A DNA stretch of 64,000 nt. It comes from an uncultured Prochlorococcus sp. (lineage in GTDB: Bacteria > Cyanobacteriota > Cyanobacteriia > PCC-6307 > Cyanobiaceae). Positions 45,792 to 55,243 of the stretch are shown one piece after another (the first letter of the stretch is position 1; every line of letters begins with the position of its first letter). Made by a program: the position numbers and the translations under genes. The stretch is from positions 21,704 to 85,703 of the forward strand of contig CACNCF010000004.1 of assembly GCA_902618795.1 (NCBI GenBank), written 5' to 3'. The notes beneath the pieces are model-generated. The model saw nothing but the letters and a program-made list of their open reading frames with translations, was not told the origin of the DNA and searched no databases.

Positions 45792-48701
45792 ATGAAATCC
45801 ACGGTTAATTCAGATTTATTTATTAATAGACACCTTGGCTTGAGTGATGCTGATGAGCAGAAAATGCTCTCTAAACTTGGGTTTAATAATATTGATCAAT
45901 TTATAAATCAAGTTATTCCTGAAGATATTCAGCTTAAAGATAAATCTTCAGAAATATTGCCCCAGGGTTGTTCAGAAATTGAGGCTTTAAAAGAATTAGA
46001 AGAGATTACGAATAAAAATACTAAAATGAGATCACTTATAGGCCTTGGTTATTATGACAATCATATGCCTAAAGTAATCCAAAGACATGTTCTTGAAAAT
46101 CCAAGGTGGTACACGTCTTATACTCCATATCAAGCAGAAATTGCACAAGGAAGATTAGAAGCTCTATTTAATTTTCAGACTATTGTTTGTGAACTAACAG
46201 GATTCCCTGTCGCCAATGCATCTTTGTTGGATGAGGGTACTGCTGCAGCAGAAGCCATGGCAATGAGTTTTTCCGCAAGAAAAAATAAATCTTCAAAAGT
46301 GTACTTAGTGGAGTCAAATGTTTTTGATCACACTTTTAATGTTCTACAAACCAGAGCAAAACCTTTGGGAATATCCTTAAAACGCTTTACTCAAAGCAAC
46401 CTTCCTAATCATGATGATGTTTTTGGAATGTTGTTGCAATTACCTGGTAAAAATGGACAATTATATGATCCCACATTCTTGATATCCCAAGCACATAGAT
46501 CAGAAATTATAGTTACGGCATCTATTGATCCACTAGCACAAGTTTTGATTAAACCAATTTCTGAATTTGGTGTTGATGTAGCAGTGGGTAGTATGCAAAG
46601 ATTTGGTGTACCAATGGGTTTTGGTGGCCCCCATGCAGCATATTTTGCTTGTAGCGAAAAATATAAAAGGTTGATACCCGGAAGAATTGTTGGGCAAACT
46701 CTCTCTAAAAATGGAGAAAAGTCTCTAAGACTAGCATTGCAAACAAGAGAGCAACATATTAGAAGGGAAAAGGCCACCAGTAATATTTGTACTGCTCAAT
46801 CTTTATTAGCCATAATTTCTTCTTTTTATGCTATTTATCATGGACCCTCTGGATTAACGCAAATTGCTAAGAGATTAGTTGAGTTGAGAATAAATTTAGA
46901 ATCAAGTTTAGCTGCTTTAGGTTTTGATATTCCTGATGGGATTAGATTTGATAGTGTTGATGTTTATTCTGAGCACTCCCAGAGGATCCATAATGAAGCT
47001 TTAAAAAATGGCTATAACTTAAGAATTTTGCCGTTGGGATCAACTATTGAAAATTCAACTGGCTTTGGGATCTCTTTAGATGAGCTTAGTAATGAAAAAG
47101 AAATAAAAGATATTTTGACTTTCATAGCAAACCTTTTAGAAAAAGAAAAAGATTTAGAGTATATAAAATTTGATAAAGAATTTCATCTTGAAAGTTTAGT
47201 TTTGAGATCCAGTGCATGGATGCAGCAAGATATATTCACTAATTACCAAAGTGAAACTGAATTAATGAGATATATATTTCGACTTGCAGAAAAAGATTTT
47301 TCTTTGGTAGATGGGATGATGCCATTGGGAAGCTGTACCATGAAGTTAAATTCTGCAGCAGAGTTAAATCCCGTCTCTTGGGCTAATTTATCTTCCATGC
47401 ATCCTTTTTCCCCACAAGATCAAACTAAAGGCTATTCAAAAATTATATCTGACTTAGAAAAATGGATAAGTGAGATTGTTGGTTTAAAATCAGTTTCTTT
47501 TCAGCCAAATGCAGGCTCTCAAGGAGAGTTTGCAGGTTTATTGGCAATTAATTCTTATTTTGAATCAAAAGGTGAACTGTTAAGAAAAAAATGTTTAATT
47601 CCAAAAAGTGCTCATGGAACAAATCCTGCTAGTGCAGTTATGGCAGGTTTTGACGTGTTAACTGTTGAATGTGATGACGAAGGAAATATTGATTATCAAG
47701 ATTTGTCAATCAAGGTCAAGAAATTTGATAACCAAATAGGGGCTCTTATGTTGACTTATCCCTCTACTCATGGAGTTTTTGAATTACAAATCAGAAAGAT
47801 ATGTGATTTAATTCATTCTGTGGGAGGATTTGTCTATTTAGATGGAGCAAATTTGAACGCTCAGGTTGGATTATGCAAACCTGGAAACTATGGCGTTGAT
47901 GTTTGTCATTTGAATTTACATAAAACATTCTGCATTCCACATGGAGGAGGTGGTCCAGGAGTAGGTCCAGTCGCTGCATCAGAAACTTTAAGCCCATACC
48001 TTCCTACTCATTCTTTAATGGATAATAATTTATCTAATAGTTTTAATTTCGTATCTTCTGCCAAGCATGGGAGTGCAAGTATTCTTCCAATAAGTTGGAT
48101 GTATATAAAAATGGCAGGTCTAAGTGGGTTAAGGAAAGCAACTTCGCACGCAATTTTATCTGCAAATTATATTGCCCATTCATTAAAACATAAATTCAAG
48201 ATTCTCTATAAAGGAAAAAATGATTTTGTCGCACATGAATGTATTTTAGATTTTAGAGATTTAAAATCTAAAACTGGATTGAGTGTCAATGATTTAGCTA
48301 AACGATTAATTGATTATAGTTTTCATGCCCCAACTATTAGTTGGCCTGTTCCAGAAACCATAATGATAGAGCCTACTGAAAGTGAAAGCTTGGCAGAAGT
48401 AGATAGATTTTGTGAGGCTATGCTATTGATTGGAGAAGAAATCAGTGAAATAGAAAATAATTATGAATTAAAAAATAATAATGTAATAAGCAATGCTCCC
48501 CATACGCTGAAAGAGTTAATTGCTGATAATTGGCAATATCCTTATTCAAAAGAAAAGGCTTCTTTCCCTTATAAAACTCCAACAACTATTAAGTTTTGGT
48601 CTTCAGTTTCCAGGATCAATAATGCATATGGTGATCGCAATTTAATTTGTTCTTGCAATGTAAATCAAGATGAGACTTTAGAAGAAAAAAAATGTGCTTA
48701 A
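45792..48701 (+). CDS. gcvP: Glycine dehydrogenase (decarboxylating), P protein
   Basis: PLP enzyme that decarboxylates glycine and passes the aminomethyl group to GcvH. It is the large single-chain form (about 969 residues) with two homologous halves: the first has YYDNHMPKVIQRHVLENPRWYTSYTPYQAEIAQGRLEALFNFQT, the second has GSCTMKLNSAAEL and the PLP lysine in HLNLHKTFCIPHGGGGPG. I use the ATG at 45792; a TTG two codons upstream is possible. With gcvH it forms a unit separate from gcvT (26814-27926). Confidence 0.97.
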   Translation: MKSTVNSDLFINRHLGLSDADEQKMLSKLGFNNIDQFINQVIPEDIQLKDKSSEILPQGCSEIEALKELEEITNKNTKMRSLIGLGYYDNHMPKVIQRHVLENPRWYTSYTPYQAEIAQGRLEALFNFQTIVCELTGFPVANASLLDEGTAAAEAMAMSFSARKNKSSKVYLVESNVFDHTFNVLQTRAKPLGISLKRFTQSNLPNHDDVFGMLLQLPGKNGQLYDPTFLISQAHRSEIIVTASIDPLAQVLIKPISEFGVDVAVGSMQRFGVPMGFGGPHAAYFACSEKYKRLIPGRIVGQTLSKNGEKSLRLALQTREQHIRREKATSNICTAQSLLAIISSFYAIYHGPSGLTQIAKRLVELRINLESSLAALGFDIPDGIRFDSVDVYSEHSQRIHNEALKNGYNLRILPLGSTIENSTGFGISLDELSNEKEIKDILTFIANLLEKEKDLEYIKFDKEFHLESLVLRSSAWMQQDIFTNYQSETELMRYIFRLAEKDFSLVDGMMPLGSCTMKLNSAAELNPVSWANLSSMHPFSPQDQTKGYSKIISDLEKWISEIVGLKSVSFQPNAGSQGEFAGLLAINSYFESKGELLRKKCLIPKSAHGTNPASAVMAGFDVLTVECDDEGNIDYQDLSIKVKKFDNQIGALMLTYPSTHGVFELQIRKICDLIHSVGGFVYLDGANLNAQVGLCKPGNYGVDVCHLNLHKTFCIPHGGGGPGVGPVAASETLSPYLPTHSLMDNNLSNSFNFVSSAKHGSASILPISWMYIKMAGLSGLRKATSHAILSANYIAHSLKHKFKILYKGKNDFVAHECILDFRDLKSKTGLSVNDLAKRLIDYSFHAPTISWPVPETIMIEPTESESLAEVDRFCEAMLLIGEEISEIENNYELKNNNVISNAPHTLKELIADNWQYPYSKEKASFPYKTPTTIKFWSSVSRINNAYGDRNLICSCNVNQDETLEEKKCA

Positions 48702-48830
48702 AGGACTAGCGTCCCTGTATTTACTTAGTTATTATCAATGTGAATAAAAATTTAATATTTTCTTATAGAATTATTTTAAATTTTTTTATTAAAATATTCG
48801 AGCATCAAATTTTTTGGGGTATTTGAAGCT

Positions 48831-49079
48831 ATGACCAAAGATTTTAAATCTGGTAATGTTAAGCAACTGCCAGTTAAAAACGTCAACTTACCAAATTTTG
48901 TAAATAATTTTTCTGGAGATAACTCAAATATTTGTTCCATTGAGGGGACTAATGTTATAAGAGTACCCTTTGGTAAAAAATTCTCAAAGAAAAAAAGGCC
49001 TGAAAAGAATCAAAATATAGCTACTCTAATACTTCCTTTAAGTTCATATAGTAATCCTACGCCCCCACACGTTGCATAA
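48831..49079 (+). CDS. Orphan small protein (82 aa)
   Basis: An ATG-started frame for a basic, Asn- and Lys-rich soluble protein with no motif I recognise; it includes GKKFSKKKRPEKNQN in the middle and ends SYSNPTPPHVA. It lies 129 bases after gcvP, enough for its own promoter, and ends 16 bases before the convergent sqdX-like gene. The spacing is in line with real genes here, but nothing in the protein indicates a role. Probably lineage-specific. Confidence 0.6.
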   Translation: MTKDFKSGNVKQLPVKNVNLPNFVNNFSGDNSNICSIEGTNVIRVPFGKKFSKKKRPEKNQNIATLILPLSSYSNPTPPHVA

Positions 49080-49095
49080 TAATTTAGATCAAACT

Positions 49096-50229
49096 TTAAT
49101 CTATTTCTTTGAGCGTATCTGAATAATAATTTTGCAGTTGTAACGTTGCTTGATTCCAATCCCATTTTTCTGCTTCGTTTCGTGCCTCTTTTCTCATAAT
49201 TTCTCTTTTATCTTCATTTTCTAGAATTTTTTTTGTTGCTTCAATCAAACTTTGTACCCCATTATCTTGTTCATCTGGATCATATAAACAACCATTAATC
49301 CCATCACTAATTATATCTGGAATACCCCCCTTGTTGGCTCCGATAACTGGACATCCTGCGGCCATTGCTTCGAGTAAAACTAAACCAAGTGTTTCTGTAC
49401 TAGAAGGAAATAAAAATATATCTCCAGAGGCATAGGCGCTAGCAAGTTCATCACCAGATAAATATCCTATGAAATTAGTCTTGGTATTTTCGAAGATTTT
49501 TTCAAGCTGGTTTCTATACGGTCCGTCACCTACAAGTGCTAGACAAGCATTCGGGATACTTTCTAATACTGGTTTAATTCTTTCAATTTGTTTTTCTGCT
49601 GATAATCGTCCTACATAAATCAATAAATAATTAGAATCTTTATATTTTCCAAATAATTTATCTCTCATTTTCTCATTTCTTAAATCTGGTCTGAAACTGA
49701 AAGTATCTACTCCTCTTTGCCAAAGAGCAGTCCTTTGAATACCTTTATCTTTTAATTCATTGACCATAGCGGTGGAAGTACACAAATTTAATAAGGCTTG
49801 ATTATGAGCTGCTTTAAGTAATTCCCACAAAAGTGGCTCTAGCATACCCATACCGTAATGTTCCAGATATTTCGGAAGATGAGTATGGTAGCTAGCAATT
49901 AAAGGAATATTATTAGTTTTCGCCAACCATATGCCACCTAAGCCAAGTACAGCTGGATTAACAACATGTATCAAATCTGGGTTAAATTTTTCTAACTTAT
50001 CTGAGACCGCAGGACCTGGTAAACCAAGCTTCAACTCTGGGTATAAGGGTAATGGCATTGCAGCAACTCCCACTACAGTTGCTCCCATATATGATTCTGG
50101 ACACCCTTCTGGACAAAAAATAATAACTTCATCACCATTTTTTATTAAAAATTCAATTGTTTTAGTCAGTCTTGTGACTATGCCGTCAACTTTAGGTAAA
50201 AAAGTTTCAGTAAACAATGCAATCTTCAC
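49096..50229 (-). CDS. sqdX: SQDG synthase SqdX-type glycosyltransferase
   Basis: A GT4-family glycosyltransferase of 377 residues, probably transferring sulfoquinovose from UDP-sulfoquinovose to diacylglycerol to make the thylakoid sulfolipid SQDG. The N-terminal half starts KIALFTETFLPKVDGIVTRL; the donor-binding half has LIYVGRLSAEKQIE and FLFPSSTETLGLVLLEAMAAGCPVIGANKGGIPD with the EX7E pattern. The assignment rests on the gene being directly downstream of sqdB (27 bases). Sulfolipid replaces phospholipid, which suits phosphate-poor water. Confidence 0.92.
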   Translation of the reverse strand: MKIALFTETFLPKVDGIVTRLTKTIEFLIKNGDEVIIFCPEGCPESYMGATVVGVAAMPLPLYPELKLGLPGPAVSDKLEKFNPDLIHVVNPAVLGLGGIWLAKTNNIPLIASYHTHLPKYLEHYGMGMLEPLLWELLKAAHNQALLNLCTSTAMVNELKDKGIQRTALWQRGVDTFSFRPDLRNEKMRDKLFGKYKDSNYLLIYVGRLSAEKQIERIKPVLESIPNACLALVGDGPYRNQLEKIFENTKTNFIGYLSGDELASAYASGDIFLFPSSTETLGLVLLEAMAAGCPVIGANKGGIPDIISDGINGCLYDPDEQDNGVQSLIEATKKILENEDKREIMRKEARNEAEKWDWNQATLQLQNYYSDTLKEID

Positions 50230-50256
50230 TTTCTTAAGGTAACTATTTCAAAAATT

Positions 50257-51450
50257 TTAATTAGTCTTTATTGCCTCAGCTTGTTTTTTTGTCCAGGATG
50301 AAACACAAGGTATGCGATTAAGATCACATCTATTGGAGTATTTTTTAGCAACTTCAACAACTTCTTCTAATAAGCCATTATCAAGAGTAGTTGGGTTTAA
50401 ACCTAATTCTATAAAGCATTTATTATCAACAATTAGATCATTTTCTACTGCTTCATTCCTTGGATTTGGTAAATAATTGATATCAGCTCCAGTTAGAGAA
50501 GCAACTTTTTTAGCTAGTTCTCCAACTTGATGACTCTCAGTCATTTGATTAAAGATTTTGACTCTTTCTCCAGATTGTGGAGGATTTTCAAGAGCAAGTT
50601 GTACGCATTTTACAGAGTCTTTTATATGTATAAATGCTCTTGTTTGACCTCCTGTCCCATGAACGCTTAATGGATATCCAATTGCAGCTTGCATTAGAAA
50701 TCTGTTTAAAACAGTTCCATAATCTCCGTCATAGTCAAATCTGTTTGTCAATCTAGGATCTTTTAAAGTTGCTTCTGTATTTGTTCCCCAAACAATGCCT
50801 TGATGTAGATCAGTGATCCTTACAAGATCATTTTTGTTGTAGTAAAGAAATAATAATTGATCTAAAGTTTTAGTCATATGGTAGACACTACCTGGGCTTG
50901 CAGGGTGTAATATTTCTTCTTCAAAGCGGCTTCCATCAGGTTGTGGAACTTCAACTTTTAGATAACCTTCTGGAATTGTTGCACCTCTATGTGATCCATA
51001 TCCATAGACTCCCATTGTTCCTAAATGAACAACATGAATATCTAAATTACTCTCTACTATCGCAGCAAGTAGGTTGTGGGTGCCATTAACATTATTATCT
51101 ACTGTATATCTTTTGGTAAAACTCGATTTCATCGAGTATGGTGCTGCTCTTTGTTCTGCAAAATGGATTACGGAATCTGGTTTTTCATCAATGAGCAAAT
51201 TGAGTAATTTTTGATATTGCTTAGAGATATCCATGTTAAGAAATCTCATAGGCTTGCCTCCAGTCTCTTCCCATGCAGAAAGTCGTTCTGTTATAGAAGC
51301 AATTGGAGTTAACGATTCTACCTCTAGATCAATATCAATTTTTCTACGACTTAAATTGTCGACAATAATTACATCATGATTTTGCTCTGCTAAATTCACC
51401 GCACAAGGCCAGCCGCAAAAACCATCTCCACCTAGAACAATAACTTTCAC
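50257..51450 (-). CDS. sqdB: UDP-sulfoquinovose synthase
   Basis: NAD-dependent short-chain dehydrogenase-like enzyme that makes UDP-sulfoquinovose from UDP-glucose and sulfite. The N-terminal VIVLGGDGFCGWPCAVNLAEQ is the SQD1/SqdB version of the Rossmann loop, and the active-site Tyr and Lys are in GSVYHMTKTLDQ. The length of 397 matches. The start is GTG at 51450: the previous in-frame codon is a stop, and a GGAG (51457-51460) lies 6 bases upstream. The 170-base gap to thiG (51451-51620) holds no other open frame and presumably the promoter. Confidence 0.96.
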   Translation of the reverse strand: MKVIVLGGDGFCGWPCAVNLAEQNHDVIIVDNLSRRKIDIDLEVESLTPIASITERLSAWEETGGKPMRFLNMDISKQYQKLLNLLIDEKPDSVIHFAEQRAAPYSMKSSFTKRYTVDNNVNGTHNLLAAIVESNLDIHVVHLGTMGVYGYGSHRGATIPEGYLKVEVPQPDGSRFEEEILHPASPGSVYHMTKTLDQLLFLYYNKNDLVRITDLHQGIVWGTNTEATLKDPRLTNRFDYDGDYGTVLNRFLMQAAIGYPLSVHGTGGQTRAFIHIKDSVKCVQLALENPPQSGERVKIFNQMTESHQVGELAKKVASLTGADINYLPNPRNEAVENDLIVDNKCFIELGLNPTTLDNGLLEEVVEVAKKYSNRCDLNRIPCVSSWTKKQAEAIKTN

Positions 51451-51620
51451 TCAGAACTCCAGAATTAAAAGATTCATAATATATTTATTAAATTACTACA
51501 GCGTGCTTCCACTTTGCGAAAAAATATTGTAAATAGTTTCAAATCTTCTTTCTTAATACGATAAAAAAAACCAAATAATAAATTTTTACTTTCTTTTTAA
51601 ACTTTTCTCAATTTAGAGAA

Positions 51621-52415
51621 TTAGATAGATATATTTTTTTCCGGCGAACTTGCTACTGCTAAGTCTTGTTTTTTAATTCTTCCTGCCAGAAAAGCTTGCC
51701 TGCCAGCTTTGACACTGTAATTTATCGCTTGAGCCATTAGAGAAGGATTTGCAGCTTGTGCTATTGCACTATTGATTAGGACACCATCAGCTCCAATTTC
51801 CATAGCTTGAGAAGCTTCACTAGGTACCCCAATTCCTGCGTCAATTATTACTGGCACATTTGCATTCTCAATAATAATCCTTATATTTGATAAATTTAAC
51901 AAACCTTGCCCGGAGCCTATGGGCGAGCCCAATGGCATTACAGTTGCACAACCTATTTCTTCTAGTCTTTTTGCAAGAATAGGATCTGCATTGATATAAG
52001 GTAGTACAGCGAAACCCTTCTTTATTAAAATTTCGGCTGCTTTAAGAGTTTCTATTGGATCTGGTAGCAAATACTTTTTGTCAGGAATAACTTCTAACTT
52101 CACAAAATTATTTTCCTCTTGACCAGATAATTTTGCAAGTTCTCTACCTAAAATTGCTATTCTGACTGCCTCATCGGAATTAACACAACCAGCTGTATTA
52201 GGAAGCATCCAGTATTTTTCCCAGTTGATCTTTTCGAGTAAATTTTCTCCGGTCTGATCATTTTTAATTCTTCTAACAGCGACGGTTATAATTTCCGTTT
52301 CAGAATTTGACAAACTTTCCACCATATCTTGAGTAGATTTGTATTTGCCAGTACCAACCATTAATCTACTGGAAAATTGTTTTCCACCAATTAGTAAAGA
52401 AGAATAATTTTCCAT
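51621..52415 (-). CDS. thiG: Thiazole synthase ThiG
   Basis: Builds the thiazole phosphate of thiamine from deoxyxylulose phosphate, ThiS thiocarboxylate and iminoglycine. The barrel shows [14 protein letters not shown] at the start, the Schiff-base lysine in [17 protein letters not shown], and [46 protein letters not shown] for phosphate binding. Its 264 residues are ThiG alone; several cyanobacteria fuse ThiO to ThiG, which is not the case here. It lies 2 bases downstream of the TPR gene on the same strand. Confidence 0.96.
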   Translation of the reverse strand: MENYSSLLIGGKQFSSRLMVGTGKYKSTQDMVESLSNSETEIITVAVRRIKNDQTGENLLEKINWEKYWMLPNTAGCVNSDEAVRIAILGRELAKLSGQEENNFVKLEVIPDKKYLLPDPIETLKAAEILIKKGFAVLPYINADPILAKRLEEIGCATVMPLGSPIGSGQGLLNLSNIRIIIENANVPVIIDAGIGVPSEASQAMEIGADGVLINSAIAQAANPSLMAQAINYSVKAGRQAFLAGRIKKQDLAVASSPEKNISI

Positions 52416-52417
52416 AT

Positions 52418-52975
52418 TTAGAATCCCTTATCTTTAATACCTTCATAAGGTTTATAGTTGTTTCTTTTTTCTAACTCCTTACTTTTTTTAATTGCTGTTT
52501 TGTTTTTTGGATCTATCACCAAAACCTTTTGATAAGTTTCATATGCTAAGTCGTACTCAAGTAAACGCTGTTGTGCTGATGCGAGGTTATTTAGGGCTAT
52601 AGGATATTTTGGAAGTGATTTTATTGCAGATTGATAGTGTTTAATAGCTTTCTTAAATTCATTTTGAGCAGCATAAGAAAATCCTAAAGCATTATTTATT
52701 ATCGCTTTGGCTTCATCAGGTTCATTTTCATAATTTTCAATTGCTTTTAAAAAAGTTTTAGTAGCTTCAGAATATAATCTTTTTTTTATCTGAATAGACC
52801 CAAATTCATATAATTCTGTAGCTTGAGTGAGAGAATCTAAACCTTTTTGCTCGAATTTTACTAAATTTAACTCTTCACTTCTTGTTTTTAGAAATTGTCT
52901 GAATACAAAAAAAGAAATTATTATTAATACAACAAAAAGAATTATTAAATAAGATTGAAATGAAGATATTTCCAT
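52418..52975 (-). CDS. Membrane-anchored TPR protein
   Basis: A 185-residue protein with one N-terminal membrane helix (about residues 8-27, [17 protein letters not shown]) and tetratricopeptide repeats over about 50-165, including [32 protein letters not shown] and [26 protein letters not shown]. TPRs mediate protein contacts; the partner is unknown. Such a protein might act in thylakoid or envelope assembly. It lies between rplT (37 bases upstream) and thiG (2 bases downstream) on the same strand. Confidence 0.86.
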   Translation of the reverse strand: MEISSFQSYLIILFVVLIIISFFVFRQFLKTRSEELNLVKFEQKGLDSLTQATELYEFGSIQIKKRLYSEATKTFLKAIENYENEPDEAKAIINNALGFSYAAQNEFKKAIKHYQSAIKSLPKYPIALNNLASAQQRLLEYDLAYETYQKVLVIDPKNKTAIKKSKELEKRNNYKPYEGIKDKGF

Positions 52976-53012
52976 TATTTATAACTACTTTTCTAGATTA
53001 TATTCTTTTTTT

Positions 53013-53360
53013 CTACTTACTAACGGAAGAAACAATTTGTTCAAAACACTTAGGATCGTTTAAGGCTAATTGAGCAAGCATTTTTCTGTTAATGATAATT
53101 TTTGAATTTTTCATGCCATTTATTAACTTGCTATAGTTTGTTCCATTTATCCTCGCAGATGCGTTAATTCTAGATATCCAAAGTCTTCTAAAATCTCTTT
53201 TTCTTCTTCTTCTATCCCTATAAGCATTACAAAGAGCTTTCATCACTCTTTGGTTTGCGGTTCTGAAAAGATTTTTATTGCCGCCTCTGAAACCTTTTGC
53301 AAGATTTAAGATTTTGTTTCTTCGTTTTCTGGCTATGTTGCCTCTTTTTACGCGTGCCAT
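53013..53360 (-). CDS. rplT: 50S ribosomal protein L20
   Basis: Assembly-initiating large-subunit protein. The very basic N-terminal extension [26 protein letters not shown] and the core [20 protein letters not shown] are diagnostic. The length of 115 is normal. It follows rpmI by 28 bases; infC, often their partner, is not here. L20 represses its own operon in some bacteria; the short rpmI-rplT gap shows no obvious structure that I can identify. Confidence 0.97.
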   Translation of the reverse strand: MARVKRGNIARKRRNKILNLAKGFRGGNKNLFRTANQRVMKALCNAYRDRRRRKRDFRRLWISRINASARINGTNYSKLINGMKNSKIIINRKMLAQLALNDPKCFEQIVSSVSK

Positions 53361-53388
53361 GAATATCTAATAAAAATTGGTTAAAGAT

Positions 53389-53586
53389 TTATGCGTATGG
53401 AATCATTAATCTTACATTATCAGCATCTCTTTCATCAACTACGGCTTTTGTTGATAGATGTCTTTTTAATTTTGAGCTTTTATGGTCAAGTAAATGATTA
53501 TGGAAAGCTCTTCTTCTCATGAATTTACCCGTCGCAGTAGCTTTAAATCTTTTGGCAGCTGATTTACGAGTTTTTAGTTTAGACAT
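53389..53586 (-). CDS. rpmI: 50S ribosomal protein L35
   Basis: Small basic ribosomal protein of 65 residues: [26 protein letters not shown] at the start and [15 protein letters not shown] in the middle are the L35 signature. First gene of the rpmI-rplT-TPR-thiG run. The 91-base gap to the divergent SpoIID-like gene contains both promoters. Confidence 0.97.
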
Positions 53587-53677
53587 TTAAGTCAAATGTG
53601 TTTAATTAGGATAATCTAAACCTTTATACGCATTGGTGCAAATAAAAGTTTTTAATTGATAAGGAAAGTTCTAATTT

Positions 53678-55216
53678 ATGAAACTTAAATTTGCCTTTTT
53701 AAACTTATTGTTGGGCTGTATTTCTCTTTTAATAATAAACACTAAATTGATTTCAAATGCAAAAGGAGAAGAATTTCTAAAGGTTGAACTCCATAATGAA
53801 ATTAAAAAAGGAAAATTTTTAATTGGTTTAAAGCAATATTTAGGCGGGGAGAATGATAGTTTTTCGCAGAAAAAGAATATAAACTTTACAACTAATAAAG
53901 GTTTTTTAAACTTGATATCGTCCAACGGTATTAAACATAAATCGAAAAAGATAAATATTACCTGGGTGGATATTCCCGTCAAAAATCCAAAAACAATTGA
54001 AAGAATTGTTTTTGGGCCTTTTGCTAGCTATGAATCGGCAAAAAAACAATCAGAGAAACTAAGAGATAAAGGATTTGAGACGACTGTTGCCTACCCTAAA
54101 AATTGGGAAGTATGGATTCCATTTCAAGATAATCTGCCAGAGTTTGAATTAAAAAATAAGATTTTCAGAAAAATAAAAAATTTTCAAATTACTCCTGTTC
54201 TTAGGAATGACTACAGTGGTATGAAACTTGAAGGTCCCATATATATTTATTCTGAAGAGGAAGTATATATTAATGGTTTTAATTTTGGCAAAAATTTTTA
54301 TTTAATAAAGGATTTATATGGAACTTGGACCTTAGTTCAAAAAATTGAATTTGATGACTATTTGGAAGGTGTTTTGCCATATGAAATTGGACCGAATTCT
54401 CCTTTAGAAGCACTCAAGGCTCAAGCAGTTATTGCAAGAACTTGGGGCATATTTAATTCTGATAGATTTAATATGGATAAATATCATTTATGTATAAGCA
54501 CTCAATGCCAAGTTTATAAGCCTTCTGAAATTTCATATAAAAACGTACAAAAAGCCATAGACGAAACTTCAAATTTAATTCTCACTTATGAAAATAAACC
54601 AATAAATGCTTTTTACCATGGTTCTAATGGTGGAGTATCTGCTACTGCAGGCGAGTCTTGGCAAATTCAAGATTATTCTTATTTCAATTCAATCATTGAT
54701 GGTTCTAAATCATTAAATAAAATTTTTAAACTTCCAATTACAAATGAATCTTATTTAAATAATTTTTTAGATTTTGATAAAGAACAGTTTTATGGGAGTA
54801 ATCATTCTCTTTTTCGATGGAATAAGAAAATTTCTAGTCTTGAAATTAAAGAAAAGTTAATTAAAAACAAACTTATCAATATTAATGAAGATGTTTTGGA
54901 TTTAAATTCTATTGAACGTGGCTCTAGCGGCAGAGTGACAAAATTGGAAATACAAACGGACAAGGGTAATAAATCTATTGTTCTTGTTAAAGATGATATT
55001 CGACGGGTATTAAATTTTATACCTAGTAATTTGTTTACTATTAATAAATTAAATGATGATTTATGGCTTTTGAGAGGAGGAGGCTTCGGTCATGGTGTAG
55101 GTTTATCTCAGTCAGGAGCAATTGAAATGGCTAAATTAGGATTCACTTATGAACAAATATTGAATCATTACTATCGAAATGCAAAACTAAAAAAATTTGA
55201 GATATTGTCTCAATGA
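53678..55216 (+). CDS. SpoIID/LytB domain protein, exported
   Basis: An exported protein of 512 residues. The first 31 residues are a signal peptide (Lys at 2 and 4, then LLLGCISLLIINT, then NAKGEE). A SPOR-like repeat region lies around 105-150 (FGPFASYESAKKQSEKLRDKGFETTV). The SpoIID core follows: FDDYLEGVLPYEIGPNSPLEALKAQAVIARTW, and AFYHGSNGG; near the end FGHGVGLSQSGAIEMAKLG. SpoIID domains are lytic transglycosylases acting on denuded glycan in sporulators; in cyanobacteria the role is probably septal or general peptidoglycan turnover. The GT2 gene follows after 27 bases. Confidence 0.88.
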   Translation: MKLKFAFLNLLLGCISLLIINTKLISNAKGEEFLKVELHNEIKKGKFLIGLKQYLGGENDSFSQKKNINFTTNKGFLNLISSNGIKHKSKKINITWVDIPVKNPKTIERIVFGPFASYESAKKQSEKLRDKGFETTVAYPKNWEVWIPFQDNLPEFELKNKIFRKIKNFQITPVLRNDYSGMKLEGPIYIYSEEEVYINGFNFGKNFYLIKDLYGTWTLVQKIEFDDYLEGVLPYEIGPNSPLEALKAQAVIARTWGIFNSDRFNMDKYHLCISTQCQVYKPSEISYKNVQKAIDETSNLILTYENKPINAFYHGSNGGVSATAGESWQIQDYSYFNSIIDGSKSLNKIFKLPITNESYLNNFLDFDKEQFYGSNHSLFRWNKKISSLEIKEKLIKNKLININEDVLDLNSIERGSSGRVTKLEIQTDKGNKSIVLVKDDIRRVLNFIPSNLFTINKLNDDLWLLRGGGFGHGVGLSQSGAIEMAKLGFTYEQILNHYYRNAKLKKFEILSQ

Positions 55217-55243
55217 AAGTTAAGTAATTAAAAATTTACTTTT

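Noticed and set aside
48702..48730. GGAC-TAGC-GTCC as a terminator after gcvP
   Set aside because: Only a 4-base stem and no T-run follows.
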